A stretch of 64,000 bases of DNA from JBDRNE01 sp043812935 (GCA_043812935.1 JBDRLO010000024.1:1-64000); one strand, 5' to 3'. Counted from the stretch's first letter, positions 45,438-54,633 are shown. The notes: generated from the sequence alone by a model not told the origin. Program-made: numbers and translations.

Positions 45438-45641
45438 ATGAAAAAGTTGCTGCTCGTCTTATGCTTGTGTTTGACAATGTGCACAGTGCAATTGAGTTAT
45501 TTGGAAATTGCGGATGCTGCAACATTGCGGTCAGATTCTAAGTTTGTTTCTCGCATTGGAAACAAGCGTAAGGGGCTTTTAACTATGTCTCAGAAAAAAA
45601 GAAACTTTCCTAAAAAGGCAAAAAGTTCTTCAAAACGATAA
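45438..45641 (+). CDS. Small secreted basic protein
   Basis: 67 residues with a signal peptide (about 1-27, ending IADAATL). The mature part of about 40 residues is rich in Lys, Arg and Ser and ends KKAKSSSKR. AGGGG precedes the ATG. It converges with the gene at 45656. No family is recognised. Confidence 0.6.
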   Translation: MKKLLLVLCLCLTMCTVQLSYLEIADAATLRSDSKFVSRIGNKRKGLLTMSQKKRNFPKKAKSSSKR

Positions 45642-45655
45642 CATTTTAATTGAGT

Positions 45656-46162
45656 TTATTCGGTAGTTTGGTTTACCAACTTAGAATTTTCATTTATAGC
45701 GTTACTTGTAAGTGTTAACAGGGATTCCGCGTGTTTTTTTGCCTGGATAATTTCATCAATAACTTGAGGGTCATTTGCTTCTTTTAATGTAGCATCTAAG
45801 TATTCTATGTCGTAAACACACTGATTTTTGGTGAACGTGAGCCATTCATTTAAGATTTTAATTGCTTCTGAATTTGTTTCATTTCCAGTTGCGATTGTGA
45901 TCATTAGAATACGAAAATATGCTTCAATGGTTGTTAGAGTTGAAGTATTAAGTTCAAATATTCTTTCCAGAGTTCTTCTGTCATTTCCTGATGTTTTTTC
46001 AATTTTTTCGGGGAGAAGATTTCCTTGTTCTGTAATAGCGTCACGCAGGCTAAATAATTCCCCGACATGCATAAGTTCTTCAGAATAAAGCGGGGAACAG
46101 AAAGCTAGAGATATAATAAAACACGTTAACAAAATAATTTTTGTTGGTTTTAATCTCTTCAT
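45656..46162 (-). CDS. Secreted helical protein of unknown function
   Basis: 168 residues with a signal peptide (about 1-27, ending LYSEEL). The rest is predicted to be helical with heptad-like stretches (IFELNTSTLTTIEAYFRIL). No domain is recognised. It is transcribed toward the small basic secreted protein with only 14 bases between the stop codons. Confidence 0.55.
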   Translation of the reverse strand: MKRLKPTKIILLTCFIISLAFCSPLYSEELMHVGELFSLRDAITEQGNLLPEKIEKTSGNDRRTLERIFELNTSTLTTIEAYFRILMITIATGNETNSEAIKILNEWLTFTKNQCVYDIEYLDATLKEANDPQVIDEIIQAKKHAESLLTLTSNAINENSKLVNQTTE

Positions 46163-46394
46163 AAATTAAGACATTATTTAGATATTAATTTAAGTGTAAT
46201 AATTACATTATTGTTCTATTCAATATATCATATTTTTCAAAAATTACAATACCAGAAGCATTAAAGACTGTTGCCGAAGCCGGATATTTCGTAAGGGCTT
46301 TTTCCTGTCGGGAGAGACTTAAAACAGCGGCCGTAATTTTTATCAGAATTTATTATTATTTTTACAATTATTATGACAATTATTATGAAATCAC

Positions 46395-46424
46395 TTGTAA
46401 AAAATTTTAAAATTATGTTATAAT
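46395..46424 (+). promoter_or_regulatory. Promoter of the tRNA-Met/tRNA-Val pair
   Basis: TTGTAA (46395-46400) and TATAAT (46419-46424) are 18 bases apart, with TGT before the -10 box. The tRNA begins 24 bases later. 46163-46394 shows nothing else. Confidence 0.75.
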
Positions 46425-46447
46425 GCGTAATCAAATTTTGACATGGC

Positions 46448-46524
46448 GGGGGCATAGCTCAAGTGGTTAGAGCAACTGACTCATAATCAGTAGGTTCATG
46501 GTTCGAGTCCATGTGCCCCCACCA
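46448..46524 (+). tRNA. tRNA-Met (anticodon CAT)
   Basis: 77 bases including CCA. The acceptor GGGGGCA pairs with TGCCCCC. The anticodon arm is ACTGA-CTCATAA-TCAGT. The G1-C72 pair excludes the initiator type. An isoleucine tRNA with a lysidine-modified CAT anticodon is the alternative; I lean to elongator methionine. Confidence 0.9.
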
Positions 46525-46586
46525 GTACTTGTTTTGCGAATATATTATTATCCCGAAAAAGCAAATTGGAGCATTGGAGTATTGTT

Positions 46587-46663
46587 GGGCGCATAGCTCA
46601 GCTGGTTAGAGCGCATGCCTCACATGCATGAGGTCGGAGGTTCGAGTCCCCCTGCGCCCACCA
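46587..46663 (+). tRNA. tRNA-Val (anticodon CAC)
   Basis: 77 bases including CCA. The acceptor GGGCGCA pairs with TGCGCCC. The anticodon arm is CATGC-CTCACAT-GCATG. The T stem GGAGG/CCCCC has one A-C mismatch. It is probably co-transcribed with the tRNA-Met 62 bases upstream. Confidence 0.93.
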
Positions 46664-46734
46664 TGTGATATGTTGGTTAGCGGTTAGTTCGTATAGAGTA
46701 TATTGCACATTGTATATCATTTTTACGATGTAAA

Positions 46735-46763
46735 TTGACATACCCTGTACGACATTCTATATA
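46735..46763 (+). promoter_or_regulatory. Promoter of the zinc-ribbon/RNase HI genes
   Basis: TTGACA (46735-46740) and TATATA (46758-46763) are 17 bases apart, about 68 bases before the ATG at 46832. Confidence 0.7.
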
Positions 46764-46831
46764 TGATCTCGATTTATCAATATAATAAAAAATGGGATAA
46801 GGTAAAAATTTAAAGCATTGGACTAATTAAA

Positions 46832-47554
46832 ATGGAAAATAAAAATACTATTAAAGAACAAATAGGAAAATTGATTGAGGTTCAAGAACTGGATTCTGAA
46901 AAGTTTGATTTAGAATCTCAAATTGAAATGTACCCTTCAAAAATCGAAGAATTAGATCAACTCTTGCAGTCAAAGAAAACACATATGTTAGAATCAGAAG
47001 AAGAACTTAAAAAAATTCAGGTTTTAAAGGGAGATAAAGAAACCGAAATGATGGCAAAAGAGGAAAAAATTGCCAAACATAAAACAGACTTATATCAGAT
47101 AAAAAGTAATAAAGAATATTCGGCGCTTCAGCAGGAGATTAAAAGCATAGAAGCCGATGTGTCGTTGCTTGAGGAAGAAATAATAAATTGTTTTGATAAA
47201 ATTGAGGACGTGCAGAAAATAAAAGACGAAGCAAAAGCTGTGTTTGAAACTGAAGCAAAAAAAATTGAGGAAGAAAAAAATAGTATTAAAGAGAAAGAAA
47301 AACAGCTTGCAGTAAAAATTTCTGAATTAGAAGCTAAAAGAAAAGAATTGATTTCCAGGGTGGATCCTTCAATATTAGAGCGATATGAGAGGATTTTAAA
47401 TAGTAAAGGTAAGTTAGCGATTGCTAAACTTAGCGGAGGTTTTTGCGGAGGGTGTAATATGCAGTTAAGGCCGCAGGTTATTAATGATGTGAAACTTCAG
47501 AAAGACCTTGTCTTTTGTGAAAATTGCTCCAGGATACTTTATGTCGAAGAATGA
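46832..47554 (+). CDS. C4-type zinc ribbon coiled-coil protein
   Basis: 240 residues. A long Lys/Glu-rich coiled coil (about 10-175) leads to a C-terminal zinc ribbon, FCGGCNMQLRPQ and FCENCSRILY. This is the conserved 'putative zinc ribbon' family (formerly DUF164), thought to bind nucleic acid. Its stop overlaps the start of the RNase HI gene, an arrangement repeated in many bacteria, and rnpB follows. Confidence 0.9.
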   Translation: MENKNTIKEQIGKLIEVQELDSEKFDLESQIEMYPSKIEELDQLLQSKKTHMLESEEELKKIQVLKGDKETEMMAKEEKIAKHKTDLYQIKSNKEYSALQQEIKSIEADVSLLEEEIINCFDKIEDVQKIKDEAKAVFETEAKKIEEEKNSIKEKEKQLAVKISELEAKRKELISRVDPSILERYERILNSKGKLAIAKLSGGFCGGCNMQLRPQVINDVKLQKDLVFCENCSRILYVEE

Positions 47555-47963
47555 GACGGAGAGTTTAACAATATATACCGATGGCGGAGCAAGAGGTAAC
47601 CCAGGGCCTGCCGGGATTGGTGCGGTTTTGTTTTCCGGGAAAACGAAAAAAGCGGAAATATCCAAATATATTGGACATGCTACAAATAATGTGGCAGAAT
47701 ATTTAGCAGTGGTATATGCTTTGCAGGAAGCGCTTTATATAGGAATTAAAAACATTGTATTAAAAGTCGACAGTCAGTTAGTTGCGAGGCAGCTCAGAGG
47801 GGAATATAAAGTAAGAGACATCAATATCCGCAAATTTTTTGATATAGTTGTTAGTTTACTGAGCAAGTTTGAGAATGTTGAAATTATCGAGATTCCAAGA
47901 GAAAAGAATAAGGAAGCCGATAAATTGGTTAATGATGCTATTGACTGTCATGTTATTATTTGA
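47541..47963 (+). CDS. Ribonuclease HI family protein
   Basis: 140 residues with the RNase H fold and acidic active site: D in YTDGGARGNPGPAG, E in NNVAEYLA, D in KVDSQLVARQL and D in NKEADKL. It is expected to cut RNA in RNA-DNA hybrids. I chose the ATG at 47541 (AGGA seven bases upstream), giving a 14-base overlap with the zinc-ribbon gene; a longer frame from 47508 has no family support. Confidence 0.92.
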   Translation: MSKNETESLTIYTDGGARGNPGPAGIGAVLFSGKTKKAEISKYIGHATNNVAEYLAVVYALQEALYIGIKNIVLKVDSQLVARQLRGEYKVRDINIRKFFDIVVSLLSKFENVEIIEIPREKNKEADKLVNDAIDCHVII

Positions 47964-47968
47964 TTTGG

Positions 47969-48332
47969 CTCATTGAAGTAAATTGGGTGATTGCTTTTTG
48001 ATTTTTTTGTCAAAAAGAGGAAAGTCCGGGCTCCAAATAGCGGCGTAGCGGGTAATGCCCGTCCATTGAAAAATGAGGATTAGAGCCACAGAGACGAGAC
48101 TTTGCTTTAGGGCAAAGGGTGAAACGCGGTAATCTCTACGCGGAGCAAGGTCAAATAGGGAAGGAATCAGGAAAATCCGGTACATGCGGATAGACTGGTG
48201 CGAAATGGCTAGTTTCGCCATAACTTCCGGGTAGACCGCAAAAGGTTTTACAGTAATGTAAACCGTAGATGGATAATCACCAGGCAGATTTATCTGTTAA
48301 CAGAACCCGGCTTATAGATTTGCTTCAATGAG
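47969..48332 (+). ncRNA. rnpB: RNase P RNA
   Basis: About 364 bases. The conserved core is clear: GAGGAAAGTCCGGGCTCC at the 5' side, GCCACAGAGACG, GTGAAACGCGGTAA, and near the 3' end AACAGAACCCGGCTTATAG. The ends pair as P1, CTCATTGAAG with CTTCAATGAG. It is the catalytic RNA that matures tRNA 5' ends. It begins five bases after the RNase HI stop codon. Confidence 0.97.
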
Positions 48333-48352
48333 TTGCTTAAAATCATATATAT

Positions 48353-49090
48353 ATGAACCAAATACTTTCCATAAAAAATTTGAATTATACTTATAAAACC
48401 GGCCGAACTTCTGTTCCTGCCTTGACTGATTTAACGTTTGATGTATCAGATGGAGAAATCTTCGGGTTTATTGGACCCAATGGCGCGGGAAAAACAACTA
48501 CTATAAAACTTCTGTTAAATATTCTTGCCGTTCAGAAAGGCAAAGTTCTTTTATTCGGCAAGTCGCCCTCACGTCCGGACAGCCGGAAGCAAATAGGATA
48601 TATGCCGGAAATTGCCAATTACTATTGGTACCTTACTCCGCGTGAGCTTTTAAACATGTACGGCAGGATTTTTGGAATAGACAGAATTACACTTAAAACA
48701 AAAGTTCCTGTACTTCTTAATATTGTGGGTTTGGAGGAAGACGGGGACAGGCTTATGGGGACTTTTTCAAAGGGTATGATGCAGAAAATAAGTTTTGCGC
48801 AGGCATTGATTAACGATCCAAAGCTTTTAATACTTGATGAACCAATGGGCGGGCTGGATCCAGTTTCACGAAAGAAAATGCGGGATGTTATACATGAGCT
48901 TCGCAGCCAGGGGAAAACCATTTTTTTCTCTTCACATGAACTTTCGGAAGTGGAGCTTATTAGTGACAGGATTGGGATTTTAAGTAAAGGGTGTTTATTG
49001 GCATCCGCGTCAACAAAGAACCTTTTGACAAATAAGGGCGAGGCTCAATCTTTGGAAAGTTACTTTTTAGACATAATTACGAATAAATAA
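48353..49090 (+). CDS. ABC transporter ATP-binding protein
   Basis: 245 residues with Walker A GPNGAGKTT, signature FSKGMMQKISFAQAL, Walker B LLILDEPMGGLDP and the switch histidine in SSHELSEVE. Similar to ABC-2 type export ATPases (CcmA-like). It is followed by a permease and a TPR protein in the same direction. The substrate is unknown. Confidence 0.92.
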   Translation: MNQILSIKNLNYTYKTGRTSVPALTDLTFDVSDGEIFGFIGPNGAGKTTTIKLLLNILAVQKGKVLLFGKSPSRPDSRKQIGYMPEIANYYWYLTPRELLNMYGRIFGIDRITLKTKVPVLLNIVGLEEDGDRLMGTFSKGMMQKISFAQALINDPKLLILDEPMGGLDPVSRKKMRDVIHELRSQGKTIFFSSHELSEVELISDRIGILSKGCLLASASTKNLLTNKGEAQSLESYFLDIITNK

Positions 49091-49153
49091 ACTAATATTT
49101 TTAATAGCCGCGCAAAATGTTTCAAAGCAAAATAGTGAGAGAGAGGTTATAAA

Positions 49154-49924
49154 ATGGGTGCTGTTTTTGCAATTACCCGCGCGATGATAAAAGAATTAAT
49201 CCGAAAAAAAGATTTTTATGTTTTATCTCTTTTGCTGATTTGTTTTCTTGTCTTTTTATCAACTCAGAATTTTTTTCAAGTTGACGGTATTTCCCGATAT
49301 ATTAAAGATTTAGGCTATTCCTTAATGACGTTTTTCGCGTTTATTATTGCGGTCATATTTACCGCGAAGCAGCTTCCTTCTGAAATTGAAAGCCGAACAA
49401 TATATCCGCTGTTAGCAAAGCCGTTGAGCCGTCATATGCTTATTCTGTCAAAATTTTTCGGGAGCCTGATTATTTCAATAAGCTCATATTCAATATTTTT
49501 TTGCGTTTTTGTTTTGTTTTGCTTTTTAAAAAACACGGGTATTAATAATGTTTTGTTATTGCAGGCTTTTATTTTCGGTATTCTTTTTCTTTGCCTGACA
49601 TCTTCGGTTGTAATTTTTTTGTCTACATTTTTAACAATGGCGGCAAACGTGACAATATCATTTTTGATATATTTTCTTATAACCGGGTTTGCGGATGTTT
49701 TATACACTGCGGCGGTTTACTCCAAAGGGTTAAAGGAGGCGGGGCTGGGCGTTTTGTACTATATTATTCCGCATATGGATTTTTATGATTTACGTTTGCG
49801 TATTACACACGCGTGGGATCCTTTGAAATTTTGGGACGTTGCGGTTGTTATCGGCTATACGCTGGTGTATTGTTCTTTTCTTTTGTATTTTGCGGGGAAT
49901 ATTTTTAAAGGGAAACGGCTTTGA
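49154..49924 (+). CDS. ABC-2 type transporter permease
   Basis: 256 residues with six predicted membrane helices (near 17-37, 52-72, 95-120, 128-150, 157-180 and 225-248). TAKQLPSEIESRTIYPLLAK after the second helix is a typical ABC-2 permease signature. It pairs with the upstream ATPase. It overlaps the next gene by four bases. Confidence 0.88.
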   Translation: MGAVFAITRAMIKELIRKKDFYVLSLLLICFLVFLSTQNFFQVDGISRYIKDLGYSLMTFFAFIIAVIFTAKQLPSEIESRTIYPLLAKPLSRHMLILSKFFGSLIISISSYSIFFCVFVLFCFLKNTGINNVLLLQAFIFGILFLCLTSSVVIFLSTFLTMAANVTISFLIYFLITGFADVLYTAAVYSKGLKEAGLGVLYYIIPHMDFYDLRLRITHAWDPLKFWDVAVVIGYTLVYCSFLLYFAGNIFKGKRL

Positions 49925-50691
49925 ATATTAAAAATATTGCAATAATTCTCATATGGTTCTTATCGGTTATTTTATGCGTTTCAACAATAATGTCTGCCGA
50001 TTCTGTCCAGGCGGTATCTTATCCATTCGATTCTGCCCCATTTTTTATCCAGTTATTAGGAGAAGGAAAATCAGTTGTTTCTGCGTGGTCATTCCTGCAG
50101 GCGGATCTTTATTACCATGGGGGAGTGGGGCATTTATGCGAGGACGAAGCTGATCATGATGAGCATGATAAACAGCCCGTCATAAGCGAATGGAATGTTT
50201 TGTTCCGGTTGAAAGATGATCTGAATATTACGGAGCATATACATCTGAAAGGTAATGATTTAAAGGAAATACTGCCATGGCTGTATTATTCCGCGGAAAT
50301 TGACCCGCATAACGTGCAGGCCATAACAACGACTGCGTTTTATGTCGCGGATATGTTTGGTAAGCCTGAAGAAGCAATAAGTTATTTGCGAAAAGGGCTA
50401 AGGAATAATATTAATTCCTGGGAGATTTACGCGGAAATGGGAATAATCTATTTCAGATTTATAAATAATTCTGCTAAAGCCGTTAATTTTCTAGTGCGCG
50501 CGGAACAATTAATGTTAAAAAGTGAACATAACAAATATCAGGAAAGATCTGTCCTTACCTTTCTTGCTGCAAGTTACGTTAAGTTGGGTCAAAATGAAGA
50601 CGCGTTTCGTGTTTATTCACGTTTGGCAGAACTTTTCCCCGAAGAAGAAGCCTTTAAAAAGAAATTGGATAAGTTAGAAAAGAATATGTAA
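49921..50691 (+). CDS. TPR protein with an N-terminal anchor and a His/Asp-rich segment
   Basis: 256 residues. An N-terminal hydrophobic segment (about 6-25) is followed by ADLYYHGG and a His/Asp/Glu-rich stretch at 66-83 (HLCEDEADHDEHDK). The C-terminal half has TPR-like helices (NINSWEIYAEMGIIYFRF, LAASYVKLGQNEDAFRVYSR). It starts with TTG overlapping the permease stop, so it belongs to the ABC operon. The acidic-histidine stretch could bind metal. Function unknown. Confidence 0.7.
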   Translation: MNIKNIAIILIWFLSVILCVSTIMSADSVQAVSYPFDSAPFFIQLLGEGKSVVSAWSFLQADLYYHGGVGHLCEDEADHDEHDKQPVISEWNVLFRLKDDLNITEHIHLKGNDLKEILPWLYYSAEIDPHNVQAITTTAFYVADMFGKPEEAISYLRKGLRNNINSWEIYAEMGIIYFRFINNSAKAVNFLVRAEQLMLKSEHNKYQERSVLTFLAASYVKLGQNEDAFRVYSRLAELFPEEEAFKKKLDKLEKNM

Positions 50692-50727
50692 CATGCGGCA
50701 TTATATCCACTTAAATTGAGAATGGAC

Positions 50728-50756
50728 TTGACTTTGCGAAATTTATATGTTATCAT
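50728..50756 (+). promoter_or_regulatory. Promoter of the ArsR-type regulator
   Basis: TTGACT (50728-50733) and TATCAT (50751-50756) are 17 bases apart. The -10 box overlaps the left arm of the operator palindrome. Confidence 0.75.
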
Positions 50757-50778
50757 GTGAACAATTGTTCATATGATA
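50751..50778. promoter_or_regulatory. ArsR/SmtB-type operator palindrome
   Basis: A 28-bp inverted repeat with one mismatched pair, centred on the perfect palindrome TGAACAATTGTTCA (50758-50771). Its size and sequence resemble the imperfect 12-2-12 operators of ArsR/SmtB repressors. It overlaps the -10 box and lies 17 bases before the regulator's ATG, so autoregulation is likely. Confidence 0.8.
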
Positions 50779-50795
50779 ACATTGGGGGAAGTAAA

Positions 50796-51122
50796 ATGCG
50801 GGCAAAGATTTTGGCTGATATAAAGAAAAGGATGAAGGGTAGAATAGTAATTGATAAATTATCCAGGACTTTTAGTGTTTTAGGAGATTCGACTAGAATA
50901 AGGATTATTTTCGCGTTATTGAGAGAAGAGCTTTGTGTCGCGGAACTCTCTCTTCTTTTGCAAATAAGCCATTCGGCGATATCGCATCAATTGAGGGCAT
51001 TAAAGGATCTTGATTTGGTAAAAAACCGAAAAGAGGGGAAAAAGGTTTATTATTCTCTTAGCGATAAACACATTAAAAACCTTTTTGATGAAGGGTTGAA
51101 ACATGTTCTGGAAAAAGTATAG
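50796..51122 (+). CDS. ArsR/SmtB family transcriptional regulator
   Basis: 108 residues with a winged helix-turn-helix: FSVLGDSTRIRIIFALLREELCVAELSLLLQISHSAISHQL region, then KDLDLVKNRKEGKKVYYSL. The alpha3 metal box ELCVCDL of CadC-like sensors reads ELCVAEL, with only one cysteine, so the sensed ligand is uncertain. The ATG at 50796 follows GGGGGAAG. The neighbouring feoA/feoB genes suggest a metal link. Confidence 0.88.
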   Translation: MRAKILADIKKRMKGRIVIDKLSRTFSVLGDSTRIRIIFALLREELCVAELSLLLQISHSAISHQLRALKDLDLVKNRKEGKKVYYSLSDKHIKNLFDEGLKHVLEKV

Positions 51123-51344
51123 TGTTTATAAATACGAAAATGTTATTAAAATATGTTAAGGTTATGCAAAACATTATGGTTGGTTTTTTCGGCTTGCTTG
51201 TATTGAACAAAGCTGAAGATATTTGGAATCTATAATTCGTTTATAGAGATTTCGGGACTAAGCATTAGTGTTCGTTTGGGATGATAACCAGCGGGATTTA
51301 TCCTCTTGCAGAACTTTTTAAATATAATAGAAATGGAGAAGGCA

Positions 51345-51578
51345 ATGGGTTCATTAAATTTAACACAGCTTAAGGTAAAGCAGCAGGCTGAAGTTTTGGA
51401 AATAGACGGCGGGCAGGTTCTTGTTCAGAGGCTTGAGTCTTTAGGCATACGAGCTGGTATTCAAATAACAAAAATTAGTTCGCATTTTTGGAGAGGTCCG
51501 GTTACGGTATTAGTCGGAAAAACAAAAATCGCTATTGGTTATGGAATGGCTAAAAAAATAAAAGTTATGGTAAAATAA
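51345..51578 (+). CDS. feoA: FeoA family protein
   Basis: 77 residues with the SH3-like FeoA fold: LTQLKVKQQAEVLEIDGG, RLESLGIRAGIQITKI, GPVTVLVGKTKIAIGYGMA. FeoA assists ferrous iron uptake by FeoB. The ATG at 51345 has GGAGAAGG directly upstream; ATG 51333 and TTG 51306 are alternatives. Separated from feoB by one base. Confidence 0.9.
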   Translation: MGSLNLTQLKVKQQAEVLEIDGGQVLVQRLESLGIRAGIQITKISSHFWRGPVTVLVGKTKIAIGYGMAKKIKVMVK

Positions 51579-51579
51579 T

Positions 51580-53304
51580 ATGTCTTCGAGGGAATCAAAA
51601 ATTCTTCTTATGGGTAATCCCAATGTTGGGAAGAGCGCTATATTTTCACGCTTAACCGGCGCTAAAGTTACTATTTCAAATTATCCCGGAACAACGGTTG
51701 GCTTAAGTCAGGGCTATATGAAGTTTCGCCCGGATGAGATGGGTCTTGTTATAGATGTTCCGGGTATCTACGGGTTAGAACCGTTGTCAAAGGCCGACGA
51801 AGTTGCCGTTGATATGTTAACGAAAGGCGACGTAATAATCAATGTTGTTGATGCAACCAATCTTGAGAGAAATCTTTTCTTAACACTTGAACTTAAAGAA
51901 AAAAATCCATTTATTATAGTTGCCCTTAATATGTGGGATGAAACCCGGCATAAGGGCATAGAAATAAATGTTGAAAAACTCGAAAAAGAATTGGGGATTT
52001 CTGTTGTTCCTGTGTGCGGTATTACCGGATTTGGGATTAAAGAACTTAGGGAAAGGCTTGCGAATCTGGAAAAAACCGAAAAAAATTTTTTAACAAAAGA
52101 TCAGAAATGGGAAGAGATAGGGCGTGTATTGGAAATTTCTCAGGTTTTGCATCACCATCATCATACTCTTCTTGAAAGATTTGAGGATATAAGCACACGT
52201 CCGGGAACAGGGCTTCCCATAGCCGTTTTGGTCGTGTATTGTTCTTTTATGCTTATTCGGTTTATAGGGGAGGCTCTTATTCAAAATGTTTTTGAGCCGC
52301 TGTTTACAAAGATCTGGATGCCTTTTTTAGAAAGAATCAGCGTTTTAATGGGCAATGAAGGTTTTTTTCATGATGTACTCATTGGCAGACTGATAGATGG
52401 AAACATTGATTATGGCCAGTCTTTCGGGCTTTTAAGTACCGGGTTGTATGTTCCTGTTGCAGCAGTTTTACCATATATCTTGAGTTTTTATCTAATATTA
52501 GGCATACTTGAAGACTTGGGGTATTTGCCTCGGTTAGCAACACAGGTTGATAACCTTATGCACCGAATAGGGCTTCATGGGTACGCGATAGTTCCTATGA
52601 TATTGGGGCTGGGTTGTAATGTTCCTGGAGCCATGGCTTTACGGCTTCTGGAAAACAGACGTGAAAAATTTATAGCAGCGACGCTTATGGCCGTTGCAGT
52701 ACCTTGTATGGCGCAAATAGCTATGATAGTCGGATTAGTAGGCCAGCGCGGAGGACGTTATGTGGCATTAATTTTTGGAATACTTTTTTCAATTGTTGTA
52801 ATTAAAGGTGTTTTAATGAACGCAATAATGCCGGGAAAAAGTCCTGAAATTTTATGGGAAATCCCGCCGTATAGGATGCCTCATCCAAAAGCTGTGATAA
52901 AGAAACTTTGGATGAGGGTCGGGGAATTTTTAAAAGAAGCTGTGCCGTATGTGCTTTTGGGCGTTTTTATTGTAAATATGCTTTATGCGTTAAAAATTTT
53001 TGATGTATTATCACGGATATTTGCGCCGATATTGACAGGAATGTGGGGGTTGCCGAAAGAAACAATATCAGCTCTTATGATGGGGTTTTTACGAAAAGAT
53101 GTTGCAGTGGGTATGTTAGCTCCCCTTTCATTGACAACTAAACAACTTGTAATTACATGCACAATTTTAGCGGTTTATTTTCCGTGCATGGCGACCTTTA
53201 TAGTTATGCTTCGTGAGTTGGGGATTAAAGATATGTTAAAGTCCGCGTTTTTAATGATATTAACCGCGTTAATTGTTGGAGTATTGCTGAATATTTTTCT
53301 CTGA
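51580..53304 (+). CDS. feoB: Ferrous iron transporter FeoB
   Basis: 574 residues, short for FeoB. The N-terminal G domain has GNPNVGKS, the DVPGIYGL G3 motif and NMWD G4. A five-histidine run occurs at about residue 190 (VLHHHHHT). The membrane part has the Gate motif GLGCNVPGAM and the second VPYVLLGVF repeat. It imports Fe2+ across the inner membrane. The order ArsR-FeoA-FeoB suggests control by the upstream regulator. Confidence 0.93.
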   Translation: MSSRESKILLMGNPNVGKSAIFSRLTGAKVTISNYPGTTVGLSQGYMKFRPDEMGLVIDVPGIYGLEPLSKADEVAVDMLTKGDVIINVVDATNLERNLFLTLELKEKNPFIIVALNMWDETRHKGIEINVEKLEKELGISVVPVCGITGFGIKELRERLANLEKTEKNFLTKDQKWEEIGRVLEISQVLHHHHHTLLERFEDISTRPGTGLPIAVLVVYCSFMLIRFIGEALIQNVFEPLFTKIWMPFLERISVLMGNEGFFHDVLIGRLIDGNIDYGQSFGLLSTGLYVPVAAVLPYILSFYLILGILEDLGYLPRLATQVDNLMHRIGLHGYAIVPMILGLGCNVPGAMALRLLENRREKFIAATLMAVAVPCMAQIAMIVGLVGQRGGRYVALIFGILFSIVVIKGVLMNAIMPGKSPEILWEIPPYRMPHPKAVIKKLWMRVGEFLKEAVPYVLLGVFIVNMLYALKIFDVLSRIFAPILTGMWGLPKETISALMMGFLRKDVAVGMLAPLSLTTKQLVITCTILAVYFPCMATFIVMLRELGIKDMLKSAFLMILTALIVGVLLNIFL

Positions 53305-53337
53305 TTGTCCGTAACAGTACTTTGACGGGAGCAGATT

Positions 53338-54519
53338 GTGAAAGAAAAATATATAGAAAAGCTAAATGGTTTGTGGCATAAAAAAATGTCACGCAGGGAT
53401 TTTATAAAAAAAACCATTGCCGCAGGCATAACAGCAGGGACTTCTATGTATCTTTTGGATGTCGGTGCAAGGTACAAAACATATGCTGCAATTGGTGAAA
53501 AAAGAGGAATGCATGAAGCCCTTTTTTATGAGAAAATGGGGGAGGGAAGTGTTCGCTGTCTATTATGCCCCAATGAATGTATGCTCTCGAATGGTGCCAG
53601 AGGTTTTTGTCGTGTGCGCGAACCTATAAACGGAAAATTATATACATTGGTTTATGAACTTATTTGTTCCGCGCATGTTGATCCGATTGAAAAAAAACCA
53701 TTATTTCATGTTTTGCCGGGCAGTAAATCTTTTTCAATTGCTACAGCCGGATGTAATTCACGATGTAAATTCTGTCAAAACTGGACAATTTCACAACGTC
53801 CTCCCGAAGAAACAGTTAACCAGGTGTTGACTAACATGAACCTGACTTTAACCGCTAAACAAAATGACTGCGCTTCTATCGCGTATACTTATACGGAACC
53901 CATTGTTTTTTATGAATATGTACTTGACGCCGGCAGGATCGCGAAAGAGAACGGGCTTCTTAATATTCTTGTAACGGGAGGTAAAATTAACGCGGAACCG
54001 CTAAAAAAATTATGCCAAGTAGCTTCTGCCGCTAATGTTGACTTAAAATCGTTTAATAACAAGTATATGAAAGAGGTATGCGCGCAGGATCTTGATAATA
54101 TTCTACAAACACTTACAATATTGCGGCAGCGGGGGGTTTGGGTTGAAATAACCAATTTGATAGTGCCAACGCTTAATGACAATATGGATGATATAAGGCG
54201 CATGGTAAAATGGATTAAATCTAATCTTGGACCGGATGTTCCAATGCATTTTTCAAGGTTTTGGCCGCAGTATAAACTGCGTTCGTTATATCCGACACCA
54301 GTTGAAACTTTGAAACAAGCCAGAGAAATGGCCATGGCAGAAGGTTTGAATTACGTTTATGTCGGGAACGTTCCGGAAGAAGATACGGAAAGCACGATAT
54401 GTCCGAATTGTAAAAATAAAGTAATAAAAAGAATAGGTTATAAGATAATTCAGAACAATGTATCTTCTAACGGCAAATGCAAATTTTGCGGACATGAAAT
54501 TGCAGGGATATGGAGTTAG
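53338..54519 (+). CDS. amrS: AmmeMemoRadiSam system radical SAM enzyme (AmrS) with Tat-like signal
   Basis: 393 residues. The radical SAM cluster is CNSRCKFC (C139, C143, C146). An N-terminal Cys set, CLLCPNEC (C74, C77, C81) plus C91, and a C-terminal zinc-knuckle pair CPNCKNK/CKFCGHE are present. Residues 18-25 (SRRDFIKK), followed by a hydrophobic stretch, form a twin-arginine signal, which would place a folded enzyme outside the cytoplasm. It is the third part of the system whose B-A fusion is at 30897. GTG start with GGGAG upstream. It follows feoB by 33 bases. Confidence 0.88.
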   Translation: MKEKYIEKLNGLWHKKMSRRDFIKKTIAAGITAGTSMYLLDVGARYKTYAAIGEKRGMHEALFYEKMGEGSVRCLLCPNECMLSNGARGFCRVREPINGKLYTLVYELICSAHVDPIEKKPLFHVLPGSKSFSIATAGCNSRCKFCQNWTISQRPPEETVNQVLTNMNLTLTAKQNDCASIAYTYTEPIVFYEYVLDAGRIAKENGLLNILVTGGKINAEPLKKLCQVASAANVDLKSFNNKYMKEVCAQDLDNILQTLTILRQRGVWVEITNLIVPTLNDNMDDIRRMVKWIKSNLGPDVPMHFSRFWPQYKLRSLYPTPVETLKQAREMAMAEGLNYVYVGNVPEEDTESTICPNCKNKVIKRIGYKIIQNNVSSNGKCKFCGHEIAGIWS

Positions 54520-54633
54520 ATACATCATAGAGAAACTTGTGTTTTAAAATATAAAAAAGAATAAAGTAACAGTTGTGTTGAATTTCGGGAGGGTATCCGG
54601 TTTAGTTAAAGGAAAACAAACAAGGAGGGGATT

